Positions 46,450 through 56,495 of a stretch of DNA of 64,000 bases are shown here, piece after piece. This DNA is from Drosophila pseudoobscura (lineage: Eukaryota > Arthropoda > Insecta > Diptera > Drosophilidae): NCBI RefSeq assembly GCF_009870125.1, contig NC_046683.1:61953869-62017868 (forward strand), in the 5' to 3' direction. The notes below the pieces were generated by a model, which made no database searches, was not told where the DNA came from, and worked only from the letters and a program-made list of their open reading frames with translations. The translations under genes and the position numbers were made by a program. Every line of letters begins with the position of its first letter. The first letter of the stretch is position 1.

Positions 46450-49400
46450 AACAAACACTCATACAGGCCCTTCAATTATCCGGGATTTGATTTCGTGTGC
46501 ATTGAGCGAACTCTGTGGGCTCTGGACACACTGAATATTCCTTTTGAAATACTCTCTCTCTACGCGGCGTTGCCGAATTTCATTTACGGCAAAATATAAT
46601 TAATTAATAATGCGGCTTCCAGAGTAGCGCAGCGCAAAAAGGGATCTAGAATCGGGACTGGGACTGGGGCTGAGGTTGGGCCTGGGACTGGGTCTTGGTT
46701 CCTGGGTCCTGGGTCCTGGGTTAATGCTGCCAAAGCTGCGGCTTCCTGCTATTTATAGCTCACAGCTCCCCAAGGACGGCAGACTTTTGCGCCGGGGAAG
46801 AGCGCCAGAGCGGGGAGAGGGTCATGGAGTACAGGGGGGTGGGGGCGTTTTTTGGGGCGTGCCTAGAACAAAATTAGGTTTTTGCTTATTTACATTTTGA
46901 TTGATTGGCATACGCAATTTGACATTTTGGCCAGAATCCAAGAGTGGATGCCAAAGGTAAGCCTTACCCCAGCACAAGCGCCAGCGCCAGCCTCCGACGC
47001 TGCCTCCCCACGCACACAGCCCTAACCCCCTCCCGCCCTGCGCAGAACCATTAGAGACGGGTGTCCCCTCAATTCGGGGACACGATGTTTGGGGGCTTAC
47101 ACGTTTATTTTGAGTTCAATTGAGTTGACAAAACGGTAGGTGTGTGGGGGGTGGGTGGCTGGGTGCGAGGATAACTAGGTACACATGTACCGGTACTCTC
47201 GTGCCTGTGCCGCTGGGGAGTAATTGAAGATATCCTGCAAATTTGGCCTAGCTCCTGTGGAAAATTTAATTGCTGAAAAGCTCATCAAATATCAACAAAA
47301 GCTTGGGAAAACAATTTCCAAGAAGAAGGGAATGTTTTTCGAGGGGTCTGTAGGGTATAATTTGTGTGTCGAGTACACTTTTCCTGGGCTTTAAATTTGA
47401 GTCCCAAATAAGGGAAATGGAACACCTCTAAACACAGGGTGCACAACACACTGTTCTCGTTCTTTGGGCACCACCCCCCTGTTATTCATTCAGCAAATCA
47501 TCCGTCCCCCGCACTTGGCCCCCAAGAGATGCCCACATGATGTCTCATCGGCGGCCATTAGCATGTACAACGATGTAGAACGGCATTCGGCGGCCTGGCC
47601 TCCTAACTATGTAAATATGTACATATGTATGTATGTATGTAGCTTATTTAACTATCCATTCAGGCCGCAGAGCACTATACTATTGAGTGAGTGCCCGCCC
47701 AACTGATTAACTGAAGAACTGATGCGCTGACTAACCTGCCTCGCCACTCCTCTTCTCTGCTCTCCTCTCCTCTGTCTATCCCATTCTCCTGTTGCGCCTG
47801 GCCTGCAATGCGGAAGTGCCAACAACAATGACTGCAAAATATGTAGCTAAAAGAAACACACAAAACACAACTCGCGAATATCGAAGCTGTAAATACCCTT
47901 TGCAGAGTTTTTGGTTCCCGATTGAGATACGATTCCTGGCTTGGATCGTTGGTTTAGTAGAAGTTAACAAGGAATATATGTATGTGCCTAGGTATTTGCG
48001 CTTCCATTTGTGCTGCACCAACTGAGCCATGAAGTGATCACACTCTCTGAAAGGGTATTTAAAAGAGTCAATTATGTCGTACGTCCGTTTGGTGGCTATT
48101 TAACTTATTGCTCTCTCTCTCTTTGTCTCTTCTTCTCCCACGCTCTCTCGTTCTCTATCTGCTAGTGGCCCCGACCTCCCCTCTCGCCTTGAATTGCAGC
48201 AAATTGAGTCGAAAAAAAGAAGGCAAATTGAATGAAAGAATGAATGAATGAATGAATGAAATGGAATAAAAGTGGACTTTAACTACTTGTGGGGTTCGGT
48301 CCGTCGGCCTCTCATTCCCTCATTTGTCATGCAAATTTAATGTTTTTGTTGCTGGAGCTGCTGTTGTTGCTGCACTACGTTTTCGAATAAATAGTTGCGT
48401 GCAATCTCTCTCTCTCTCTCGCTCTCTGCGCCGCCAACAGTGCTTTTATTCGCCATCTCTTTTGGTTATTTCTTTCTTCATTATGGCTCCTGGGTTTTCC
48501 ATTCATAAAAAAACATTTTTTGGCTTGGAAGGCGGTGTGGCCTGGCGGCTTATGTAAAAGGAAAAACTCTTTCACTTTTCCACCACCACCCATGCAAGCG
48601 CACACATGCTCCGCAGCTGCGGTGTCCGCTAGAGAGGGGCGAAGGCGGGACATCAGGTGCAGCGGAAAAAGCTACATGCGCCTGTGGTTTATGTCACCGC
48701 TAAAACCGTTGTCTGCCCGCGCCTTCGGTTTTTTCTGATACTCTTCCAGGGGATATTACGGGAGATGATGGGAAGTCTTTAAAGTAGATAAATAGTGTAT
48801 CCAAAGCTTCGATGTTGAAGCTCTTGTTTTTGCTTTCCACTCCGCTCCACTCGAATATTTTTGCTTGTGGGCGAGGCACACATTTATTAAGAATTTTATG
48901 TTATTTCTGTTGTTGCTGCAAATGCTCTCTGTCCCTCCCTCTGTCTCTGTGTCGAATACATTTTAAGCTGCGTTCATTTTTGGTTTTATTTTATAGCCGT
49001 GGGCGGGGAATTTCCAGAGGGGCAGGTTGTGCCGCCACTGTGGGGGCAGCAGCAGCAGCAGCCTCCACCTTCTCTCAGTAGCAGCAGTGCCAAAAGCTGG
49101 GACTCTGAGCCGGAGGCTGGGGCATTACGTCAGGTGCCCAAAAAGGTACAGTGGGTCGCATAGCCAGAAAATGTGTTAAATATCTTGAATAAAGGGTTTT
49201 CCATACTCTACTCCTTTGACTCTCAAGTTTCTCAAAAACCTATACCTATACCATGTCTATCAATCAATTTCACAGTCGAAACTTTTTGATTGATCATCTT
49301 TGAACTTTCATCATTTCCATAGCTCTCAAGGCCCCCTCCTCCTCCTCCTCCTCCTCCTCGTCTAGTGTATCCCCCGTTTGTTTCATAAACTTTGGATGTG

Positions 49401-52400
49401 TAATATTTGCACAAATGTCAGTTCTTATATGCATACGCGTGACCCATACCGACCCCCTCGCCCCCGGGCCAGGGCCGCCGGCACGGACTCGGGCATGGAC
49501 CCCCAAGGGCATTTCAAGTGCAGCTCGAAGTAAACTTGGATGTCTGACATTTCGCCAGAGAGTCTCCGCCCCACCTACAACTCCGCCCCGCCCCGCCCTG
49601 GCCCCTTTCTATTCACATCAATCAATCATGGTGTAATCAATCAACTTCCGTTCGCGGGAGTAGTTAAAATGTCAACTTTGTGTGGGTTTTATACCGAAAC
49701 GAACGACCCAAAAGTTGATTAAGAAATTAGTTGATGGAAAATTGCATTGGCATTGCAGAGGAAAAGGAAAAGTACAAGTAAGAAAAGTTCTACAGGCGAA
49801 AGTTGCGACGGGCATTAATATTCAACCCCCCCCCCCCCACACCAAGTGCTTTTGATTGCACTTTTGTTTATGCCTTCGGACGGGGAAAATGGGGGAAAAA
49901 TGTGTGCTCCAAAAATAAGCAAAAGAAGAGGCATAAAAAGTAGTTGCTTTTTTTTCTTTTTTTTTTGGTGTGGGAGGGGGGGTGGAGATGAGAAATGTAA
50001 ACAAAATTGGGGCCATGTTGTTGTCGGTGGGTGGGGGGGAGGCGGTTTTGGTATATGCATATGGCTAATGGATATGGGGCCACAGAATATTTCTCTGTGT
50101 ATTGTACATACGTATTTTTATGACTCTTTTTCTCCCCCCGTTCCAGTTCCATCTTCGAGACCCGGGAATTGTGTCTGTACGGACGGACAACGCCGGCGAC
50201 GACGACGACGACGACGACGACTACTGACTCATTGACAAATAGCATTGAACTGCAGGCGGACGTTGTCGTTGTCGCTGTCGTTCCCGGTATGGTCTGGTTT
50301 TTCATTCATGAGCCAGCGGCAGCAGAGGCCCCATTCCGGACACCCCATTTGCTCCCTTCCACACATACGTGTATTTGTATATGTATTTATAGTATCTGTA
50401 TCTGTCATTGTGTAATGCACGGCCGGAATGCATTTGCCAGAGACCCACAAGAGCCTACACATTTTCTCCCCTGCCCTGCCCTGCCACACCATGCGTATGC
50501 GTAATATTGATTTCCTCAACTTTCCTCCCTCCCTCCCCATCCTGTCTCATTTTTGTATACTTTTCGAAATCCCTATGACAAACAACATTTCAAAACTTCA
50601 ACAAAAAAGAAAAACTGAGCTGAAAAGTCCACACACACACACACGCACACACACACAAAAGGGGAAAATGTTGTGTGGGGCGGAAGGGAATTTTTGAGTG
50701 CTGTATGGCGTGAGTGATTAAAAAGGAATTATTCGACTTGGGGCAGAGATTCGAAAAATGTGATAAAATGTAAAATGAATGTGGCCGGGAAAATAATCCA
50801 AAAAGAACAGAGATTACGAAAATCATATGAAATATTTGGGAGTTTTTATACGTACGTAAATACCATACATATATATCTATATGGAAAATGAATGGACAAG
50901 CCATTGAAAATTCCTCAAAAGAAAATATAATGCATAGAATTTCCGTTCCTTTTTGGAGAAAAACAAAAGATTATACTCATAGATGGGAAACCAGTTAAAC
51001 ACTATGACAAATGATGTCCTGGTGTCCTGGCACTGCAGCATAAGCTTGAGAAAAAATACCATAAAATACTGGAAAAGTAACAGAACAGAAATATATGTAT
51101 ATATGAAGAAAACACGGTAGACAAATGCCAGGAAAAAGTTTTCTGAAAGAAATGAATGCTTGTGTTCATTCAAGGATAATAAGGATATGATATTATAGCC
51201 TGTCTAAAGCAGGCTTCGGGCTTCAGGCTTCAGACTTCGTCAGTTTCCACATCGACAAACAGAACATCCGTCTGCTCTCTCCCTGGAGAACTTTGGAATC
51301 TGTTTAAACAAATCTATAAATATAGAAATGTTAATGTGGAAATGTGGAAATGTGAAAATGTGGAAATGTGGAAATGTGTTCAATGGTTGATTGCTTTGTG
51401 TCATGTGTTTAGCTTCATGCATGTGTGGCGTTGCTGTTGGGGCTTCCGGTTTCGGTTTCTGTTTCTGTTGTGTTTTTTCCATGGAATCCATCAATGGGGG
51501 CCCACACGGACGTACGTGCCGGTGGGTGTGGGGGGGCTGCGACGGGTGGGTTCTGTTTTTCGAGGTTTTGGATTCCCTGCATCTGGCGTGCGCGTGGGCG
51601 TGTCGTGTATTCCCCTTAAGGAATCTGCGTCATCTAAGCCACAAAAAACAAAACAAAAACAAAAACAAAAAACAAACGCCCTCAGAATGGGGCAAACCAT
51701 ATAAGGGTTCTCCTTATCCCCCCACCACCACCCACACCACCTCTCTTAACGCATCTTTGAACCACTTGGCTAACTGTTTTTATGCGGCAAAATAGAGAAA
51801 AGGTTGAGAGCAACAAAAACAAAAAAGAAAGAAGCAACGCGCACGCCTACGTCATATCCGTTGGTTTTGGTCAGCAAAAGGGGGGCGGGGGGCATATGTA
51901 TGTATGTATAATAGGGGTATGGGGGGAGGGGGCCTGAAGTGTGGTACCTGTGAATGAATAGAGCTTTCTGTGTGGGTGTGTGTGTGTGTATCTGTATCTG
52001 TATCTGTATCTGTATCTGCGTGTATACCCAGCGAGAAGTGAGCCAAAAGTTATTTAACTCACGTTTTGCCTTTGCTCTTTTTGCTGTTGTTGTTTTTGAT
52101 AAACGAAGCGAAGCGAAAAGAGCGTGGGGGGGGGCGGGAAGGTTGGGGGGGAGTTGCAGATAAGAGTCCCCGTGAAGTGAAAAGTAAAAACAACAAAAAG
52201 AGTATCTATACTATATAATTAAAAACAAACAAATAAATGAGTGCCCGTAGCGGCAGCAGCAGCAGAAGCAGAAAAACAATGAATGAGCCGTGGCTCAAAT
52301 CGTTCAACGGTGAAACTGCGGTGGAAAAAACGTATCGTTACTCTCCAGCGTTTTGTTTTATTTTTCAATATGTGTATACTCTTTGGATCCCCTTTCCGGG

Positions 52401-55243
52401 GAAGACAGAAGGACAGAAGAACAGCAAGGAATTGCTGATCAATTTAAATACATACAGATGCACAGGATCTGTATGGTAGATTTCCTCGGGGAAAAGGAAA
52501 TTCTGGCAATTTTATAACATTTTCCGGTATTTTGTATAGTATTTTTGTTAGTAGTTTTGCGTAAAAAGTGATATTTCAATTGGAAAATGGTATTTTTCTG
52601 GTTTATTTCTGGCCATTTAGCAGTTTTTGTGTGTTATAATTGTCTTACTTTCTGGTATATATCCAGTATTTAAGTGGAATTTTCACCTAGAAATATTAGT
52701 TGGGAAATGGTACTTTTCAGGTATTTTTCTAGTATTTACCTGGCAGGTTTGCCCTAGAAAAACTTGTGTCCATGTCGGATCACCATAGAAAGACCATCCT
52801 GAAAGAGAAAAACAGTTTTATAGGAAAACAATATATAAAATATAAAAAATCCATCAATAATCGAAGAACTTTTCAAATATATTTTCTTCGTTGTCTTTGA
52901 AGTGTATCCCCGGCTTCGGCCATTTGGAAAGAGCTCTGGTTTATTTTTTTGTTCTATAAATATTGTATGTAGGTAATAATTATCAACAATAGCTAAAACA
53001 AATTGGTGACATTGTGGGCGAGGCTGGGAGAGATGAGCTGAGACTTTTGTGGGTGGGTGAGTATCCACAATATTGTTTGTGTGTGCTCCGCTCAGGTGTG
53101 TGCGTGTGTGTGTGTGTGTGTGTTGGGTGGAGATGCCGAAATCCGGTTTTCAGAAACAAATATGAAATATGTACAAATCTGTATTCCAAAAGCCCCTTTT
53201 CGGTTTACGCTTTGTTGAGCTTTTTTCAAGTTTACAAGTTTTGTTGTTGTTTTTGTTGTTTTCAAACGTTTTGAAGGTCGTTTTGCACTGTGTGTTTCTG
53301 TGGTTTTGTTTCGCTCTTTTTGCCCATTTGTGTGTGTGATGTGAACTCATCAATGAAACAATCCCAAACACACAAAAGCCACTCACAAGTGTCACACAAA
53401 AAAAAAACAACACACACACTGATATATAGTATCTCTGTTTATATATAAGCCATATGAGGGCATAAACGTGGAGTCGTGGAGGAGGAGGAGTGGAGGGAGA
53501 AGATGGGGGAAACAATTGCCATATGGGTATCTATATGATATGATATGGTATGATAGTATGATTGTTTGGGTTTTACAGTGGGGAAAGTTTCCTATAGAGC
53601 GGTAGAGCGGTAGAGCGGTAGAGGTAGTGATCTAATGGGCTCTGGCAGAAGGGAAGCGGGGGTTACGGTTACGGTTGCGGGATAGGGATAGAGATGGATC
53701 CCACCTATGTCTGTGGAGGAAGAAACTTTTGGTAGAGAATTTGGATACTTTTTGTGCGGTATCTTTCATGGATTTCAGTAAATGTGCCCTAGAAACCCAT
53801 CGTTTTAAAGGAAATCTGTTTAATATTGCACTTTATTTTATTGATTTTTCCGTCAAAGATTCCAGACAAGAGGAAAACGGTCAATCAAGGATATTAATTA
53901 ACTTTTCTAATAGCGATATCAGAAGGTTTCATTGCCAAGGTCGACTTCCTCCCCCCCCCCACACACACACACAGACATCCATCCACAATGTGATGGAACC
54001 TTTCAGCCATTCAGGGGAACTGCAGCACAGAGGAGTTGTTTGAGCAGGAAATTGCTTTCAAATGCAGTTTGTGCCTGTCAGAGGGCCGAGTGGATGGGTA
54101 TTCCCATGGCCATGGCAGCCATGGCAGTCCACCCTCGCCGCCCGGCCACCGCTCCCGCCCCGGCCCCCGCTTATCCTCCTATCACGTTCCTTTAATGCCT
54201 CGTATGCCGTGCCGTATCTTGAGCTATTTTTAAAAGTCTCGCAGTTGCAGTTGCAGTTGCAAGTTTCCAGTGCGTATACCACCCGTTGCACGGCCTGCGC
54301 CAAGATAACTGATGAAAAACTGTTGGTATTTCCATTTCCATTTCCCTTGTGTCTTGTGCCTTGTGCCTGGTGGTCGACTTCCTCATCAATTTGCGATTTC
54401 GCATTTAATATGCAGCAAGTAGAAAATTGTGGACTTCCGGTTTCTATTATGCTGCTGCCTGCTGCGCGGATGACGATTCCCAGACCAAACACAAAAAAGG
54501 CGGCAGGCAGCACTACACTTCCGTTCGATATGGCCATAGTCGTCGCACTTCCGTTTCCAATTGCAGAAAGAGATAGAGAGAGGGGGAAAAAGAGACACGA
54601 ATGCTCTCCTCCCCACCCCTTTCTTGTGGCTGGTTTTCTTTTTATGAATGGACGATTCGCTTGCAAGAATTTCACGCATACTTGAGCGAGGGGCGGACCA
54701 GTGGGGGTGGGGAGTGGAGAGTGGAGAGTGGGGGTTAATAGCTGCAACATGTGGTGGAGAAGGTGTTGTCTTACCAAAGATCCAAAACCGCGCCACACTT
54801 GGCCAAGCATAACGAACGTCGGGCATTCCAGAGGATGGCCTCTCATATGACAAAACAGCATAACGACAAACCCAAAAGAGGAATGCCCTGCCCCCAGGGG
54901 GAGCGAGGCACATTCTAAAGTTTCTCAACCATTTCTCAAACTCAATCTCTCTTTCTCTTTCTGTTTCAGATGGCTTTTCCAGTTTTCGCTTAGCATTTCC
55001 GGAATGGTGCGAGGATGACAGCCAGGCGCAGAACAAAGAGATGGAATCTAGTCGCAATGTCCAGACCGATCAGTTAATGGGCCTCAGGTAGGTCCCGAAC
55101 TCATCTAGAATTCGCAGAAGTCGCGGACTAACCACCCATTCCATTCAATTCAATTCCGTTTAGATCCCTACGCATTTCCACACCGCATTCCGATTCCGCC
55201 TGCAGCAGTTCGGCCGAGTCCTCGGACTGTGAGAGCACCACCC

Positions 55244-55275
<32 letters not shown>

Positions 55276-56174
55276 AGCTATAATGAGGCGCCCGTGGAGA
55301 TAATACCAGGCCTTCTGTTCCTGGGCAATGTCACCCACAGCGGCGACTCGAAGGCATTGCAAAAGTACAACATTAAGGTGAGTGAGTCCCACAGGATGGT
55401 CAGGCAGCCAGCCCTCTTCAAACGACCCTCTCTCTTTCAGTATGTGTTGAATGTGACACCGGATTTGCCGAACGAGTTTGAAAAATCGGGCATCATCAAG
55501 TATCTGCAAATACCGATTACCGATCATTATTCACAGGACTTGGCCATGCATTTCCCAGATGCCATACAGTTTATAGGTAAGCCGATCCATCCCAACCGAT
55601 CTAGAGCTGTCTGGAGCTAATCTTCTGTTCCATCTCCATAGAGGAAGCGCGCTCTGCGAACTCGGCGGTGCTGGTCCACTGCCTGGCTGGCGTTTCGCGC
55701 TCGGTGACCGTGACGCTCGCCTATTTGATGCACACGCGCGGCCTCAGCCTCAACGACGCCTTCATGATGGTGCGCGACAGGAAGCCGGATGTCTCGCCCA
55801 ATTTCCATTTCATGCAGCAGCTGCAGTCCTTTGAAAGTCAGCTGCGACTCAGTCCTGGCGATGGCCAGCCCATGGACGAGGGCAACTGCGGCGGCATGAT
55901 GGGTGGCATGGGGGGACCCCCGGTGGGCTTGGGCCTGGCTCCCGTTGGCAGCTCTGTCTCGAATTCGGTATTGATGGCCAATCCCAGTGTGGTTGCCTCC
56001 CGTTGCGGCGGTCGCGGCTCCAAGTTCTCGTGCAACTGCATTGCTGCCGACTGCAAGTGCATGCAGACCGGCGGCTTTATGGCTGCCCATTTGGCCAAGG
56101 CCACTGGTGTATCGCCGGACTCGGGCATTGAGTTTGATCGCTGGACACCATCCTCGGACACGGGTCTCAAATGA
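38467..56174 (+). CDS. Mkp3: MAP kinase phosphatase 3 (ERK-specific dual-specificity phosphatase)
   Basis: CDS join(38467..38860, 54970..55087, 55164..55377, 55441..55576, 55642..56174), 464 residues; all junctions are GT-AG and phases agree. Residues about 15-150 form the rhodanese/CH2 domain with the kinase-interaction motif VLRRL (R56, R57) that docks ERK (Rolled in flies). A Ser-rich linker carries a 12-residue His run (from about 198). The catalytic domain starts near [12 protein letters not shown]. The general acid is Asp270 in IPITDH, and the P-loop is HCLAGVSRS with Cys301 and Arg307. The enzyme removes phosphate from the ERK activation loop and limits EGFR/FGFR/Sevenless signalling. 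The C-terminal tail is Gly-rich and then Cys-rich ([12 protein letters not shown]). Intron 1 is 16.1 kb. Sequence after the stop looks coding; see the extension entry. Confidence 0.97.
39063..39088. repeat. GATCC/GGATC palindromic tandem repeat
   Basis: CCGATCCGATCC is followed at once by its reverse complement form GGATCGGATC, making a near-perfect palindrome. The same pentamer unit recurs at about 34826-34850 and 40645-40660. Confidence 0.8.
41972..41993. repeat. TA dinucleotide microsatellite
   Basis: Eleven TA units inside Mkp3 intron 1. Confidence 0.9.
45925..45948. repeat. GGGACT hexanucleotide repeat
   Basis: Four exact units following related GGGAAT units. A similar GGGACTGGG-rich stretch lies near 46655-46720. 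Confidence 0.9.
46162..46184. repeat. TG dinucleotide microsatellite
   Basis: About eleven TG units in Mkp3 intron 1. Confidence 0.95.
46411..46445. repeat. AC dinucleotide microsatellite
   Basis: About seventeen AC units, one of the longest dinucleotide runs in the window. Confidence 0.95.
49335..49359. repeat. CCT trinucleotide microsatellite
   Basis: Eight CCT units in Mkp3 intron 1. Confidence 0.95.
50198..50221. repeat. GAC trinucleotide microsatellite
   Basis: Eight GAC units in Mkp3 intron 1. Confidence 0.95.
51335..51378. repeat. 7-bp minisatellite (GGAAATGT-type)
   Basis: About six units of a GGAAATGT/TGGAAAT pattern with one GAAAATG variant, in Mkp3 intron 1. Confidence 0.85.
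51988..52018. repeat. TATCTG hexanucleotide repeat
   Basis: Five tandem TATCTG units directly after a GT run. Confidence 0.9.
52500..52760. repeat. degenerate GTATTTT-rich repeat block
   Basis: Recurring pieces such as GGTATTTT, AATGGTATTTTTCTGG, CCAGTATTTAAG, AATGGTACTTTTCAGG and CTAGTATTTACC appear about every 30-50 bp. The unit resembles Motif 6 (GTATWTTT). It lies deep in Mkp3 intron 1. Confidence 0.6.
53096..53123. repeat. GT dinucleotide microsatellite
   Basis: GT run with one C interruption in Mkp3 intron 1. Confidence 0.9.
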
Positions 56175-56495
56175 GACCAGCTGCTGGGTGGGAAGAGTTT
56201 TGTGCTGCCGCCAAGTCAGGAGATTCTATTAGGAGGAGCAGGAGCAGGAGCAGGAGCCGTTGCAGCCACATCGCCACCGCCATGCTGCATCTATCTGTCG
56301 GCCAGCGACAACATGTCGCCGGCCAGCACCACCAGCTCATCCACATCGACCACAACCACCGCGGAGGCGGTGTCTGTGGTGGAGGTGGTGCAGCGGGACG
56401 ATCAGATGCAGCTGGAAATGATGGCCGACGAGGAGCAGCTACAGGAGGAACAAGATGCTGCACAAGATGCTGCTCCTAATGGGAATGCGTTCTAG
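56175..56495 (+). CDS. Mkp3: in-frame 106-codon extension after the Mkp3 TGA (candidate readthrough)
   Basis: The frame of the last Mkp3 exon stays open from the TGA (56172-56174) to a TAG at 56493-56495. The composition is strongly protein-like: DQLLGGKSFVLPPSQEILLG, a Gly-Ala repeat, CCIYLSASDNMSP, a Ser/Thr run, AEAVSVVEVVQRDDQ, then an acidic Glu/Gln-rich end finishing PNGNAF. The first stop is followed by G (TGA-GAC). The sequence turns into ordinary AT-rich UTR right after the second stop. No suitable intron would remove the first stop. Readthrough of UGA is well documented in Drosophila. The role of the tail is unknown; no domain is recognised. Confidence 0.72.
   Translation, partial: DQLLGGKSFVLPPSQEILLGGAGAGAGAVAATSPPPCCIYLSASDNMSPASTTSSSTSTTTTAEAVSVVEVVQRDDQMQLEMMADEEQLQEEQDAAQDAAPNGNAF

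Larger units (their letters stand above)
38861..54969 (+). other. first intron of Mkp3, 16.1 kb
   Basis: It runs from CAAG/GTGAGT (phase 1) to TTTCAG/AT. No nested gene was recognised on either strand. It is packed with simple repeats, listed separately where long. A GTATTTT-rich block lies at about 52500-52750. A large first intron in a gene under tight developmental control would be a natural place for enhancers or alternative promoters, but none can be proven from sequence alone. Confidence 0.8.

Noticed and set aside
45817-46599. 260-codon open frame in Mkp3 intron 1
   Set aside because: Open only because it is built from GGGACT, TG and CA repeats, which read as Gly-Thr and His-Thr runs. 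No conserved content.
54058-55057. Long minus-strand frames opposite the Mkp3 second exon (267 and 223 codons)
   Set aside because: Antisense shadows covering intron and exon; they show no protein family signature, while the plus strand has clear splice sites and MKP3 sequence.
55294-55620. Frame reading through the Mkp3 exon 3/4 boundary
   Set aside because: It retains a 63-nt intron with good GTGAGT and TTTCAG sites; splicing gives the standard phosphatase sequence.
56171-56479. Alternative frame just after the Mkp3 stop rich in RSRSRSR
   Set aside because: It arises from the GGAGCA repeat read in another frame; the frame continuous with Mkp3 has the better protein-like composition.
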